NCBI RefSeq assembly: GCF_004570845.1
Contig: NZ_SPQZ01000002.1
Coordinates: 620,001 to 684,000, forward strand
Reading direction: 5' to 3'
Source of the DNA: Orlajensenia leifsoniae
GTDB taxonomy: Bacteria > Actinomycetota > Actinomycetes > Actinomycetales > Microbacteriaceae
Length of the DNA stretch: 64,000 bases
Shown here: positions 47,348-55,497 of the stretch, piece after piece
How the letters are laid out: each line of letters begins with the position of its first letter
Position numbering within the stretch: position 1 is the stretch's first letter
The notes under the pieces: model-generated
Told to the model about the DNA's origin: nothing
The model's input: the letters and a program-made list of their open reading frames with translations, nothing else
Databases searched by the model: none
Position numbers and translations under genes: made by a program

Positions 47348-48126
47348 GATTCCCTTTCCTGGAGTGGTGTTCCCACCGTCGTGGACGGGCCTGGTGCCCG
47401 CCGACGAAGACTCTGCTTTTCAGTCTGACGTGTGCTGCCGACACCCGGCGTCGCCGTGAGTCGCTGGATGACGGCGAAGACGCCGTCGATCAGCAGTGCG
47501 AGCGCCGTGATGAGGATGGCGCCCCCGAGGATGCGGTCGTAGTCGTTGAGTCCGATGCCGCTGGCGATGATGCGGCCGAGACCGCCGAGACCGACGTACG
47601 AGGCGATGACCACTGTCGCGATGACCTGGAGGACGCCGGCGCGAAGTCCGCCGATGATGAGCGGGAGTGAGAGCGGGATCTCCACCTTCGTGAGGATCTG
47701 CATCTCGGTCATCCCGCTCGCGCGTGCGGAGTCGATCGTCTGGCGATCGACGGACTCCAGGCCGGCATAGGCCCCGGCGAGGATCGACGGGATCGCGAGC
47801 AGCACCAGCGCGATCATCGTTCCGACGAAGTTCGCGGTGGTGCTGACCATCGAGTAGCCGAGCACCATCGTGAGGAAGAACAGCACACCCAGGGTCGGAA
47901 GCGCCCGCATGGCTCCGGTGAAGGAGATGACGAACTGGCGCCCCTTCCCGGTGTGGCCGATGTAGAAGCCGAGGGGCAGAGCGATCACCGCAGCGATGAG
48001 CACGGACACGAAGGTGTAGAGCAGGTGCTCGGCCAGTCGGTCCTGGATGGGCAGCGGCGACTGCGAGCCCGGCACCCAGTTGGCCGGATCGAGGATCCAT
48101 TGGATCGCACTCACGAAGAGGTTCAT
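47344..48126 (-). CDS. Osmoprotectant ABC transporter permease (second)
   Basis: 260 residues, about six helices, with the binding-protein-dependent permease EAA-like loop (RQTIDSARASGMTEMQILTKVEIPLSLP). The longer C-terminal tail is polar. The start is ATG 48126 because it overlaps the upstream permease's stop; the open frame upstream is inside that gene. It works with the neighbouring permease as a heterodimer. Confidence 0.92.
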   Translation of the reverse strand: MNLFVSAIQWILDPANWVPGSQSPLPIQDRLAEHLLYTFVSVLIAAVIALPLGFYIGHTGKGRQFVISFTGAMRALPTLGVLFFLTMVLGYSMVSTTANFVGTMIALVLLAIPSILAGAYAGLESVDRQTIDSARASGMTEMQILTKVEIPLSLPLIIGGLRAGVLQVIATVVIASYVGLGGLGRIIASGIGLNDYDRILGGAILITALALLIDGVFAVIQRLTATPGVGSTRQTEKQSLRRRAPGPSTTVGTPLQERES

Positions 48127-48818
48127 GCGGCATCCGCCGCCTTGATCTGGAGCTGGAGCGCAGCGGAGGCGGACTGGCTCTTCTTGTCGCTGCGACTCCA
48201 CGGAAGCAGGATGCGGCCGAGCAGGACGAGGATGAGGTCGAAGACGAGTGCGATGAGCAGGCTGGCGATGATGCCGGTCCCGACCTCCTCGAGGATGCCG
48301 CGCTGCTTGCCGTTCGTGAACAGGTAGCCGAGGTTCTCGCTGCCGATCAGCACGCCGACGGAGACGAGGGCGATCGTGCTCACCGACACCACGCGCATTC
48401 CGGCGAGGAGCACGGGGCCGGCGAGCGGGAACTCGACCTTCCAGAACTGCTGCCACCGCGAGTACCCCATGGCGAGTGACGCCTGTTTGACGTCGGGCGA
48501 GACCGAGGCGAAGGAGTCGGATGCCGCGCGCACCATGATGGCGACGGCGTAGATGCTGAGCGCGACGATCAGGTTGATGTCGCTCAGCACCTTCGTGCCG
48601 AGGATCGCCGGGAGAATGACGAAGAGCGGCAGCGAGGGGATCGTGTACAGCAGGCTCGTCGACGTGATGATGATGCCGCGCGCCGTGCGTCCGGTGATGG
48701 CGAGACGGCCGAGAGGCACCGCGATGACGAATCCGATGATGATCGGGATGATGCTCAGCCTGATGTGGTTGAGAGTCAGCTCGAGGACGAGTTCCCAGTT
48801 CGAGAGGAACCAGTTCAC
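48123..48818 (-). CDS. Osmoprotectant ABC transporter permease (first)
   Basis: 231 residues, five to six helices, EAA-like loop SPDVKQASLAMGYSRWQQFWKVEFPLAGP. Start GTG 48818 overlaps the ATPase stop (GTGA). The tail after the last helix is polar and alanine-rich. Confidence 0.92.
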   Translation of the reverse strand: MNWFLSNWELVLELTLNHIRLSIIPIIIGFVIAVPLGRLAITGRTARGIIITSTSLLYTIPSLPLFVILPAILGTKVLSDINLIVALSIYAVAIMVRAASDSFASVSPDVKQASLAMGYSRWQQFWKVEFPLAGPVLLAGMRVVSVSTIALVSVGVLIGSENLGYLFTNGKQRGILEEVGTGIIASLLIALVFDLILVLLGRILLPWSRSDKKSQSASAALQLQIKAADAA

Positions 48819-49693
48819 GACACTCTCACGTCCACGGGCACGTCGTCGCTCGACCTGGGGTCCCCGTCGATGAGGCCGGCGGGGCGCCCGGTGTCATCGA
48901 CCACGAGGATCTGCCCGCTGGACGGGTCGCGGGGCTCCAGGTGCAGCCGGCGCTGGCCGCGGTCGGCACCGATGAACGACGCCACGAAGTCGTCGGCGGG
49001 ACGCGCGAGGATCTCGGCCGGAGTGCCCACCTGGGCCACGATGCCCCCGGTCTTGAACACGACGACCTGATCTCCGAGGGTGAACGCCTCGTCGATGTCA
49101 TGGGTGACGAAGACCACGGTCTTGTCGAGGTCGCGTTGCAGGCGCTTGAGCTCATTCTGCAGCTCGACGCGCACGATCGGGTCGACGGCGCCGAACGGCT
49201 CGTCCATCAGCAGGATGTTCGGATCGGCGGCCAGGGCGCGGGCCACGCCCACGCGCTGCTGCTGGCCGCCGGACAATTGACTGAGGTACTTGTTCGCGAG
49301 CGAGCGGTCGAGGCCGACGGTGTCGAGCAGTTCGAGGGCGCGCGCGCGGGCCTCGGCCTTCGACGTTCCCCTCAACAGCGGGACGGTCGCCACGTTGTCG
49401 ACTATGCGGCGGTGCGGAAGGAGCCCGCCGTTCTGCATGACGTAGCCGATGCTGCGCCGCAGCTGGACGGGATCGCTGCCGGAGACATCCGTGTCGTCGA
49501 TGACGACCTGGCCGGCTGTCGGGTCGACCATGCGGTTGATCATGCGGAGCAACGTGGTCTTGCCGGAGCCCGACGAGCCCACGAACACCGTGATGCGCCG
49601 CGACGGGATCAGCAGCGAGAAGTCGTCGACCGCCAGGGTGCCGTCGGGGAAACGCTTCGACACCGAGCGGAACTCGATCATGGACGAACTCAT
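48815..49693 (-). CDS. Osmoprotectant ABC transporter ATP-binding protein
   Basis: 292 residues. Walker A GSSGSGKT (39-46), signature LSGGQQQR, Walker B ILLMDEPFGAVDPIVR, H loop VTHDIDEA. After the ATPase domain there is only about 50 residues with one CBS-like stretch (HLEPRDPSSGQILVVDDTGRP), shorter than the double CBS module of OpuCA, so ionic-strength sensing through CBS may be lost or reduced. Start ATG 49693 has GAGGAA directly before it; ATG 49681 is possible. First gene of the operon. Confidence 0.92.
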   Translation of the reverse strand: MSSSMIEFRSVSKRFPDGTLAVDDFSLLIPSRRITVFVGSSGSGKTTLLRMINRMVDPTAGQVVIDDTDVSGSDPVQLRRSIGYVMQNGGLLPHRRIVDNVATVPLLRGTSKAEARARALELLDTVGLDRSLANKYLSQLSGGQQQRVGVARALAADPNILLMDEPFGAVDPIVRVELQNELKRLQRDLDKTVVFVTHDIDEAFTLGDQVVVFKTGGIVAQVGTPAEILARPADDFVASFIGADRGQRRLHLEPRDPSSGQILVVDDTGRPAGLIDGDPRSSDDVPVDVRVS

Positions 49694-49806
49694 TTCCTCG
49701 ATGCAGCCGAATGGAACAGTGTCAGTGATCTACACAAACACCATTCGGCGCCCGAGGCAAAAAGGATTGCCGATTGAGGCGAATCTGTGACTCGCCCCTT
49801 GACAAG

Positions 49807-50460
49807 TCAGTCCGCGACCGGTCCGAAGAGTCCGGTGAGGTATCCGTGGAGCACGCGACGTGCCTCGTCGATGTAGCGCTCGTCGCCGTTCGAGTCGAAG
49901 GCGAAGGCCCGCGAGAGGATGGCGTCCATCATCTCGACGGCCACTTCGAGGTGGAAGGCGAGGTCGTCGCCGCCGTCGAGGCCGAACACCTCGGTGAGCA
50001 CGTCGGAGTACAGCTTCGAGAACGGCATCTCGATGTCGTCCGCGCCGGCTGCGGCCGGAATGCGCTCGCGGTCGACGAAGTGGATGATGCGGAAGCCGGG
50101 CTCCGAGCGGTAGAGCTCGACGAACGAGGTGATGCCGAGATCCACGGCGTCCCACCAGGTCGACGGCGCCTCGGTCTCGATGAGCGACACGATGCGGCTG
50201 CGGAATCGCGCGATCGCGCGCTCCCGGAGTGCCTGCAGCACCGCGATCCTGTCGGGGAAGTACCGATAGACGGTACCGATCGAAGCGCCGGAGCGCTCTG
50301 CGATCATGGCTGTCGTGAGGCGGTCGAAACCGATCTCGTCGACGATGGTCGCTGCTGCGTCGAGCAGTGCGTTCAGGCGGTCGGCTCCGCGCTGCTGGAT
50401 GGGTTCCGTTCGCACGAGTGCGACGGGGAACTCAGCCCCGATGATGCTGCCTACCGGCAC
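49807..50460 (-). CDS. TetR-family transcriptional regulator
   Basis: 217 residues. The N-terminal helix-turn-helix is ALLDAAATIVDEIGFDRLTTAMIAERSGASIGTVYRYFPDR; the rest is a helical ligand domain. An AAGGAGG ribosome site lies four bases before the GTG at 50460, one of the strongest in the window. It is 113 bases upstream of the osmoprotectant transporter operon in the same direction and divergent from the App1 gene, so either may be its target. A TAGAAT box lies upstream. Confidence 0.9.
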   Translation of the reverse strand: MPVGSIIGAEFPVALVRTEPIQQRGADRLNALLDAAATIVDEIGFDRLTTAMIAERSGASIGTVYRYFPDRIAVLQALRERAIARFRSRIVSLIETEAPSTWWDAVDLGITSFVELYRSEPGFRIIHFVDRERIPAAAGADDIEMPFSKLYSDVLTEVFGLDGGDDLAFHLEVAVEMMDAILSRAFAFDSNGDERYIDEARRVLHGYLTGLFGPVAD

Positions 50461-50557
50461 TGATCCTCCTTGGAAATTGCAGCCTTTATTCTATGCATCC
50501 GAATGAGGGATTCCTGAACGCGCTCTCAGGCGCCGCGCTCGTGCGAAACTGAACCAT

Positions 50558-51634
50558 ATGGTCACTACAGCGGATGCCGAGCCTCAGCGCTCCGTCGATC
50601 ACCCGACCATCCATCTCCTCGCACGATTCGAGGACATGCTGCACACGCGCCGCGAGGCCTGGGCCCGCCGGCACGGACGAATTCCCCTGATCATTCCTTT
50701 TTCCGGGTACGGGTCGACGGAGTGGACCCGGGTGCTCTGCAGGGTGATGCTGCAGAAGCCGGAACCGGTCCCCTCCGACCCGCCGACCCGCTCCGATCGC
50801 AAGCGCGCCAAGCGTCGGGAGCGCCTGCGCGGATGGCGGAGCTTCGTCAGTGTCCCCCTGAATGGGGCGACGGTCTCGATCACGATCGACGGAATGACCA
50901 CCGAGGTGCGTGCTGATCGCGGCGGAGTCGTCGACACCGTCATTCCGATCTCCCTCGAGGCCGGGTGGCACATGGCGACCCTCGAGACCCCCGGCGGCGT
51001 GGCCGTCGAGGCACCGACGCAGATCATCGACCCCGCTGTGGAGTTCGGGATCGTCTCGGATGTCGACGACACCGTCATGGTCACGGCGCTCCCCCGTCCC
51101 TTCGTGGCGGCGTGGAACACCTTCGTGCTCGATGAGCACGCGCGCATCCCGACTCCGGGAATGGCCGTGCTGATGGAACGCCTCGTGGCGGCCAACCCCG
51201 GATGCCCCGTCATCTACCTCTCCACGGGAGCATGGAACGTGGCGCCGACGCTGACCCGCTTCCTGTCGCGCAACATCTACCCGGCCGGCGCCCTGCTGCT
51301 GACCGACTGGGGCCCCACCCACGACCGCTGGTTCCGCAGCGGCCAGGAGCACAAGCGCGACAACCTGCGCCGACTCTCCGAGGAGTTCCCGAACATCAAG
51401 TGGCTGCTGATCGGCGACGACGGCCAGCACGACGAGGACATCTACCGCCGGTTCGCGGCCGAGCGACCCGGCCACGTCGCGGCCGTCGCCATCCGGCAAC
51501 TGTCGACAGGCGAGGCGGTCCTGGCCGGAGGGCGATCGAAGCCCGAGAAGGACATCGCTCCCGACGTTCCCTGGGTCTACGCCCCCGACGGGTCGGGCAT
51601 CGTCGACCAGCTCGACGAGCTCGGGATCGTCTAG
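50558..51634 (+). CDS. App1/DUF2183-family phosphatase-like protein
   Basis: 358 residues. The C-terminal domain (about 155-330) matches the phosphatidate-phosphatase App1 catalytic domain with D168-V-D170-D-T172 (IVSDVDDTV), YLSTGAWNVAPTL and LIGDDGQHDEDIYRRF, a HAD-like set. The N-terminal half has IPFSGYGSTEWTRVLCRV and a beta-rich domain. Bacterial function is unproven; a lipid phosphatase is plausible. No signal peptide. Starts at ATG 50558, convergent with the response regulator with four bases between stops. Confidence 0.86.
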   Translation: MVTTADAEPQRSVDHPTIHLLARFEDMLHTRREAWARRHGRIPLIIPFSGYGSTEWTRVLCRVMLQKPEPVPSDPPTRSDRKRAKRRERLRGWRSFVSVPLNGATVSITIDGMTTEVRADRGGVVDTVIPISLEAGWHMATLETPGGVAVEAPTQIIDPAVEFGIVSDVDDTVMVTALPRPFVAAWNTFVLDEHARIPTPGMAVLMERLVAANPGCPVIYLSTGAWNVAPTLTRFLSRNIYPAGALLLTDWGPTHDRWFRSGQEHKRDNLRRLSEEFPNIKWLLIGDDGQHDEDIYRRFAAERPGHVAAVAIRQLSTGEAVLAGGRSKPEKDIAPDVPWVYAPDGSGIVDQLDELGIV

Positions 51635-51638
51635 AGCG

Positions 51639-52316
51639 TCAGCGCTGCAGGTACGCCAGGACCGCCAGCACTCGGCGGTGGTCGGAGCCCGAGCCCTCGA
51701 GGCCGAGCTTCTGGAAGATGGCCGTGACGTTCTTCTCGACAGCTCCGATGCCGATGAACAGGCGCTCGGCGATGCCGGCGTTCGTGCGCCCCTCCGCCAT
51801 CAGCTCGAGCACCTCGCGCTCCCGTGGGGTGAGAGAGCTGAGCGGGTCGACGCGTCGGCCGATGAGCTCCCGCACGACCTGCGGGTCGAGCACAGTGCCG
51901 CCGACGCTCACGCGCGAGACGGCGTCCTTCAGTTCATCGAGCGAGGCGACCCTGTCCTTCAACAGATAGCCGACGCCGCCCTCGCCCGACGCCAGCAGCT
52001 CCTGGGCATAGGCCCCCTCCACGTACTGACTGAGCAGCAGGATGCCGATCCCGGGCAGGGTGCGTCGGATGTGCACGGCCGCCCTCACCCCCTCGTCGCG
52101 GAAGGTGGGCGGCATCCGCACGTCGAGCACGACGAGGTCGGGCTGTACATCCTCGATCTCGGCGAGCAGTGATTCCGCGTCGCCGAAGGCGCCGACGGTC
52201 TCGAAGCCCGCCTCGTCGAACAGGCGCACCAGCCCTTCGCGCAGCAGCACCGAGTCCTCGGCCAGCATGATGCGGAGGGGAACGGATGCAGCAGATGCGG
52301 TGTCAGGCGTCGTCAC
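51639..52316 (-). CDS. LuxR/NarL-family response regulator (multicopper oxidase operon)
   Basis: 225 residues. Receiver: acid pair E20-D21, phospho-acceptor D65 (LVVLDVRMPP), lysine in YLLKDRV. The LuxR helix-turn-helix is LTPREREVLELMAEGRTNAGIA with AVEKNVTAIFQKLGL; the EKNV version is typical of the group paired with kinases like the next one. It follows the kinase gene by four bases. Confidence 0.93.
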   Translation of the reverse strand: MTTPDTASAASVPLRIMLAEDSVLLREGLVRLFDEAGFETVGAFGDAESLLAEIEDVQPDLVVLDVRMPPTFRDEGVRAAVHIRRTLPGIGILLLSQYVEGAYAQELLASGEGGVGYLLKDRVASLDELKDAVSRVSVGGTVLDPQVVRELIGRRVDPLSSLTPREREVLELMAEGRTNAGIAERLFIGIGAVEKNVTAIFQKLGLEGSGSDHRRVLAVLAYLQR

Positions 52317-52320
52317 CGTC

Positions 52321-53769
52321 TCAGGATAGGGCGGCGCCCTCCCCGGGCAGGGGGATGTGGGCTCCGATGGTCGTTGGTCCGCCCACAGGGCTGTCGATGA
52401 CGAGCACGCCGCGGAGGCCGGTCAGGCGCTCCTCCAGTCCGCTCAGTCCGTGCCCGTCGACGGTCGCCGCTCCCCCGATGCCGTCGTCGATGACCCAGAG
52501 GTCGAGCCACTGCGGGACGGAGGCCGCGGCCGCTGCGACGGAGCCCGCGCCGCTGTCGGCATCCGTCACCGAATCGCCGCGAGTGGAGATCACCAGGCGG
52601 ATGCTCGTGGCGCCGGCGTGCTTGACCGCGTTGGTCACCAACTCGGCCGCCACGAAGTAGGCGCTGCGCTCGATCTCGCCGGGCAGCCGCAGCTCGGTGC
52701 CGAGCGTCGATTCGAGACGCACCGGAACGGGGCTCCGGGTCGCGAGCGAGTCGAGGGCGCTCACCAGGCCGCGATCCTGCAGGATCGGCGGCGCGAAGCC
52801 CCGCGAGAGGGCCCGAAGCTCCTCGAGCGTGTCGTGGGCCTGCAGGCGGGCCTCGGCGAGCAGGGTCTTCGCCGCCTCGGGGTCGGTGTCGAGGCGACGC
52901 TCGGCCGCCGCCAGGTCCATCTGCAGCCGCACGAGCCGCTGCTGCGGACCGTCGTGGATGTCGCGCTCCAGGCGACGCAGCGACCTGTCCTCGGCGGCCA
53001 CGGCCGCCCCGCGGGATGCGCTCAGGTCGGCGACCTCGCGGCGCAGCTCCTCGGAGCGCCAGCCGCCCAGCAGGCCTCGGGCGACGCCCTGGTGCATGAG
53101 CGTGAGCGAGCGGGTGACGAACGGCAGGGTGATGAGGAACAGGACCCCGAGGATGAACTCGAACACGATCTCGCCGGCCATGCTGTCGAACTGCCACGTG
53201 TTGCCGGGGAACATCCAGTCGAGGACGACGTCGTGAACCCAGAACTCGCGATCGCCCATCGGGATGTAGCGTGCCCAGATCCAGAACGAGATCCCGCCGA
53301 GGCCGATAGAGACCCAGACGACGGTGACGGTCCAGCTGACGATGCTGATGATGGGCGAGATGATCATGGTGTGCAGCAGGTACAGCCAATAATGGCCGTC
53401 GGCGACAGGGCCGAAGATGAAGGTCCCCCAGAATCCGGCACCATCGGTGCGTGGCCGCCAGAGCGGCTGCCTGATGGCCGGGCGACCCGACCACCGAAGG
53501 CGCACGAGCTCGAGAACGCCGAAGCCGCGGCTGACGTAGAGACTCGCGATCACGATGAAGATGCCGAAGACGAGCACGAGCGAGCCGATGCCGGTCCAGA
53601 ACAGTGGCGCCACGATCGAGAGTCCGATGATGGCGATCGGCATCGTGAGCAGGAGGAACCCGAGCTCCTGCGGCACGCGTCGCCAGAGGGAGCCGTAGCC
53701 CGCCCAGCGCGACGGGCGCGCTGAGGGTGTCGGTGTGGCGACTGCTGTCGCTGCGGTGTCAGTGCTCAT
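52321..53769 (-). CDS. Membrane sensor histidine kinase (HisKA_3 type)
   Basis: 482 residues. A large N-terminal membrane part (about 35-225) with five or six helices and a DUF-type sensor (VLDWMFPGNTWQF) comes before the phospho-acceptor near H272 (RRLERDIHDGPQQRLVRL). The ATPase domain has ELVTNAVKHA and DGHGLSGLEERL. No classical ligand domain is seen. The start overlaps the multicopper oxidase end by 11 bases, so oxidase, kinase and regulator are one operon. Confidence 0.91.
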   Translation of the reverse strand: MSTDTAATAVATPTPSARPSRWAGYGSLWRRVPQELGFLLLTMPIAIIGLSIVAPLFWTGIGSLVLVFGIFIVIASLYVSRGFGVLELVRLRWSGRPAIRQPLWRPRTDGAGFWGTFIFGPVADGHYWLYLLHTMIISPIISIVSWTVTVVWVSIGLGGISFWIWARYIPMGDREFWVHDVVLDWMFPGNTWQFDSMAGEIVFEFILGVLFLITLPFVTRSLTLMHQGVARGLLGGWRSEELRREVADLSASRGAAVAAEDRSLRRLERDIHDGPQQRLVRLQMDLAAAERRLDTDPEAAKTLLAEARLQAHDTLEELRALSRGFAPPILQDRGLVSALDSLATRSPVPVRLESTLGTELRLPGEIERSAYFVAAELVTNAVKHAGATSIRLVISTRGDSVTDADSGAGSVAAAAASVPQWLDLWVIDDGIGGAATVDGHGLSGLEERLTGLRGVLVIDSPVGGPTTIGAHIPLPGEGAALS

Positions 53770-55333
53770 GGTGTGTGTTCTCTCCTGGTGTCATTGTGGC
53801 GTGCTGACCGGGCTTCACGACCACGAACTGGCCCATCATCCCGAGGTCCTCGTGCCACAGCAGGTGGCAGTGGTACATGAACGGATGCTCCGCCGAGGCG
53901 TAGTCGTCGAATCGCATGACGAGCTCGAACCGGCGCTGCGGTGGCAGGTAGATGGTGTCCTTCCAGCCGCCGAGCTCGGGTGGCGGTGGAGATCCGTCGA
54001 TGGACGCGATCTGGAACTGCACGTCGTGGATGTGGAAGTTGTGCGGCCGGTCCATGTCGTTGACGACGTTCCAGACCTCCGTGTCGCCGAGGGTCACGAC
54101 CTGGTCGATGCGGTTCATGTCCATCGACTCGCCGTTGATGGCGTAGCCGTCGAGTTCGAGTTCCCGGGTGGTTGCGGCATCCGTCGGATCGAGTCTCTCG
54201 ATGCTCGTGAGGGTCGTGGGTACGGATGCCGCGGACTCGAGCGTCGTTGCGGCCCGCAGTTCGAGCACATCGAACTTGTCGGCTCCGCCGTTCCGCGCGC
54301 CGCCGTCTCCATCGACGCCCAGGTCGGGCTCCACCGACCGCAGCACCGTCGTCTCGCCCGGTACCAGGCGCACGACGATCTCGGCGCGTTCACCCGGCGA
54401 GAGGCGCAGGTGCTCGAGCGGGACCGGTTGCTCGAGGAGGCCGCCGTCGGAGGCGACGAGGTCGAAGCCGCGATCGTCGCTGAACCCGAAGGAGTACGTG
54501 CGTGCCGTCGAGGCGTTGAGCAGTCGCAGCCGCACGAGCTCCGTCGACACGTCGAGGTAGGGGCCTGCGGTGCCGTTCACCAGGATCTCGTCGCCCAGAG
54601 CGCCGACGAAACCCATGTTCGTGCCCTTCAGCTCACCCGTGCTGTTGAACTGGGCGTCCTGCACGATGAGCGGGAGGTCGTCGACGCCGTATTCCTGAGG
54701 CAGGGGCAGGGCGTCCTCCTCGGGATCCTGCACGTAGAACAGTCCGGCGAGGCCGTGTCGCACGTGCTCCTCCGTCTCGCCGTGCGGATGCGGGTGGTAC
54801 CAGAGGGTGGCTGCCGGCTGGTCGATGGTCCAGCTCGGCGACCAGTCGCCTCCGGGCTCGATCATCTGGTGCGGCCCGCCGTCCATCTCCGCCGGCAGGT
54901 GCATGCCGTGCCAGTGCACGCTCGTGGGCTCGGCCAGCTCGTTGTCGATGTCGACGCGCACCCTCTCGCCGCGGTGGGCCACGAGTGTCGGTCCGAGATA
55001 GGTGCCGTTGAATCCCCAGGTGGGCGTCGTGACCCCGGGGTGGAACTCGGTGCTTCCCGACTGGGCGGTGAGCTCGAAGACGCGCGTGCCGTCGGCGTCG
55101 ACCGTGGACGGAGCCAGCGGCGGAATGGCGAGAGGGGTGGTGAAGTCGACGGCGCCCACGGTGTCGACCCGGCCACCGTCGAGCAGTCCGGGGATCATCG
55201 AGCACCCGGCGAGCACGCCGACAGTGCCGAGGAGGACGGCGGCGGATGCGGCCACGGCGACGACCGCGCGGGGACGGCGGAGGCGCTGACGACGGCGTGC
55301 GGTGTTCGGCGGGTTCGTGGTGCGCTCTGGCAT
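53759..55333 (-). CDS. Multicopper oxidase lipoprotein
   Basis: 524 residues. A lipoprotein signal ends at C44 (GTVGVLAGC). Copper sites are complete: HWHGMH, WYHPHPHG, HNFHIHDVQF and HCHLLWHEDLGMM (type 1 copper Cys with His and Met). Three cupredoxin domains. Such proteins oxidise cuprous ions, metals or phenols outside the membrane; the C terminus is His-rich (ENTHHEH). The ATG at 55333 was chosen; a GAGG element lies eight bases upstream. It is the first gene of an operon with a two-component system. Inverted repeats lie upstream at 55410-55477. Confidence 0.95.
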   Translation of the reverse strand: MPERTTNPPNTARRRQRLRRPRAVVAVAASAAVLLGTVGVLAGCSMIPGLLDGGRVDTVGAVDFTTPLAIPPLAPSTVDADGTRVFELTAQSGSTEFHPGVTTPTWGFNGTYLGPTLVAHRGERVRVDIDNELAEPTSVHWHGMHLPAEMDGGPHQMIEPGGDWSPSWTIDQPAATLWYHPHPHGETEEHVRHGLAGLFYVQDPEEDALPLPQEYGVDDLPLIVQDAQFNSTGELKGTNMGFVGALGDEILVNGTAGPYLDVSTELVRLRLLNASTARTYSFGFSDDRGFDLVASDGGLLEQPVPLEHLRLSPGERAEIVVRLVPGETTVLRSVEPDLGVDGDGGARNGGADKFDVLELRAATTLESAASVPTTLTSIERLDPTDAATTRELELDGYAINGESMDMNRIDQVVTLGDTEVWNVVNDMDRPHNFHIHDVQFQIASIDGSPPPPELGGWKDTIYLPPQRRFELVMRFDDYASAEHPFMYHCHLLWHEDLGMMGQFVVVKPGQHATMTPGENTHHEH

Positions 55334-55409
55334 GCCTCCAGCCTCGCGAGCCGGCGCTGCCGCGCCCATCCGGTCGGCATCCGGACTCGGGGTGGGGTTA
55401 TCCCCTCCT

Positions 55410-55477
55410 CCGTTCACAGGATGAGGCCGCCGATGACGTTTGTCAGGGGCAGATCCTCGGCCCTGTCCTGTAAACGG
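55410..55477. promoter_or_regulatory. Inverted repeats upstream of the multicopper oxidase operon
   Basis: CCGTTCACAGGA (55410-55421) and TCCTGTAAACGG (55466-55477) are inverted partners at 11 of 12 positions. A looser CGTTTGTCAGG lies between (55437-55447). They lie 75-145 bases upstream of the oxidase start, where a regulator of the operon would bind. No -10 box could be placed with confidence. Confidence 0.45.
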
Positions 55478-55497
55478 GCGCTGCTCGGGGCGGGCGC

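Noticed and set aside
50485-50505. ATTC-N9-GAAT over the tetR -10 region as an operator
   Set aside because: Only four pairs at each side match and the centre does not; too weak to list as a site.
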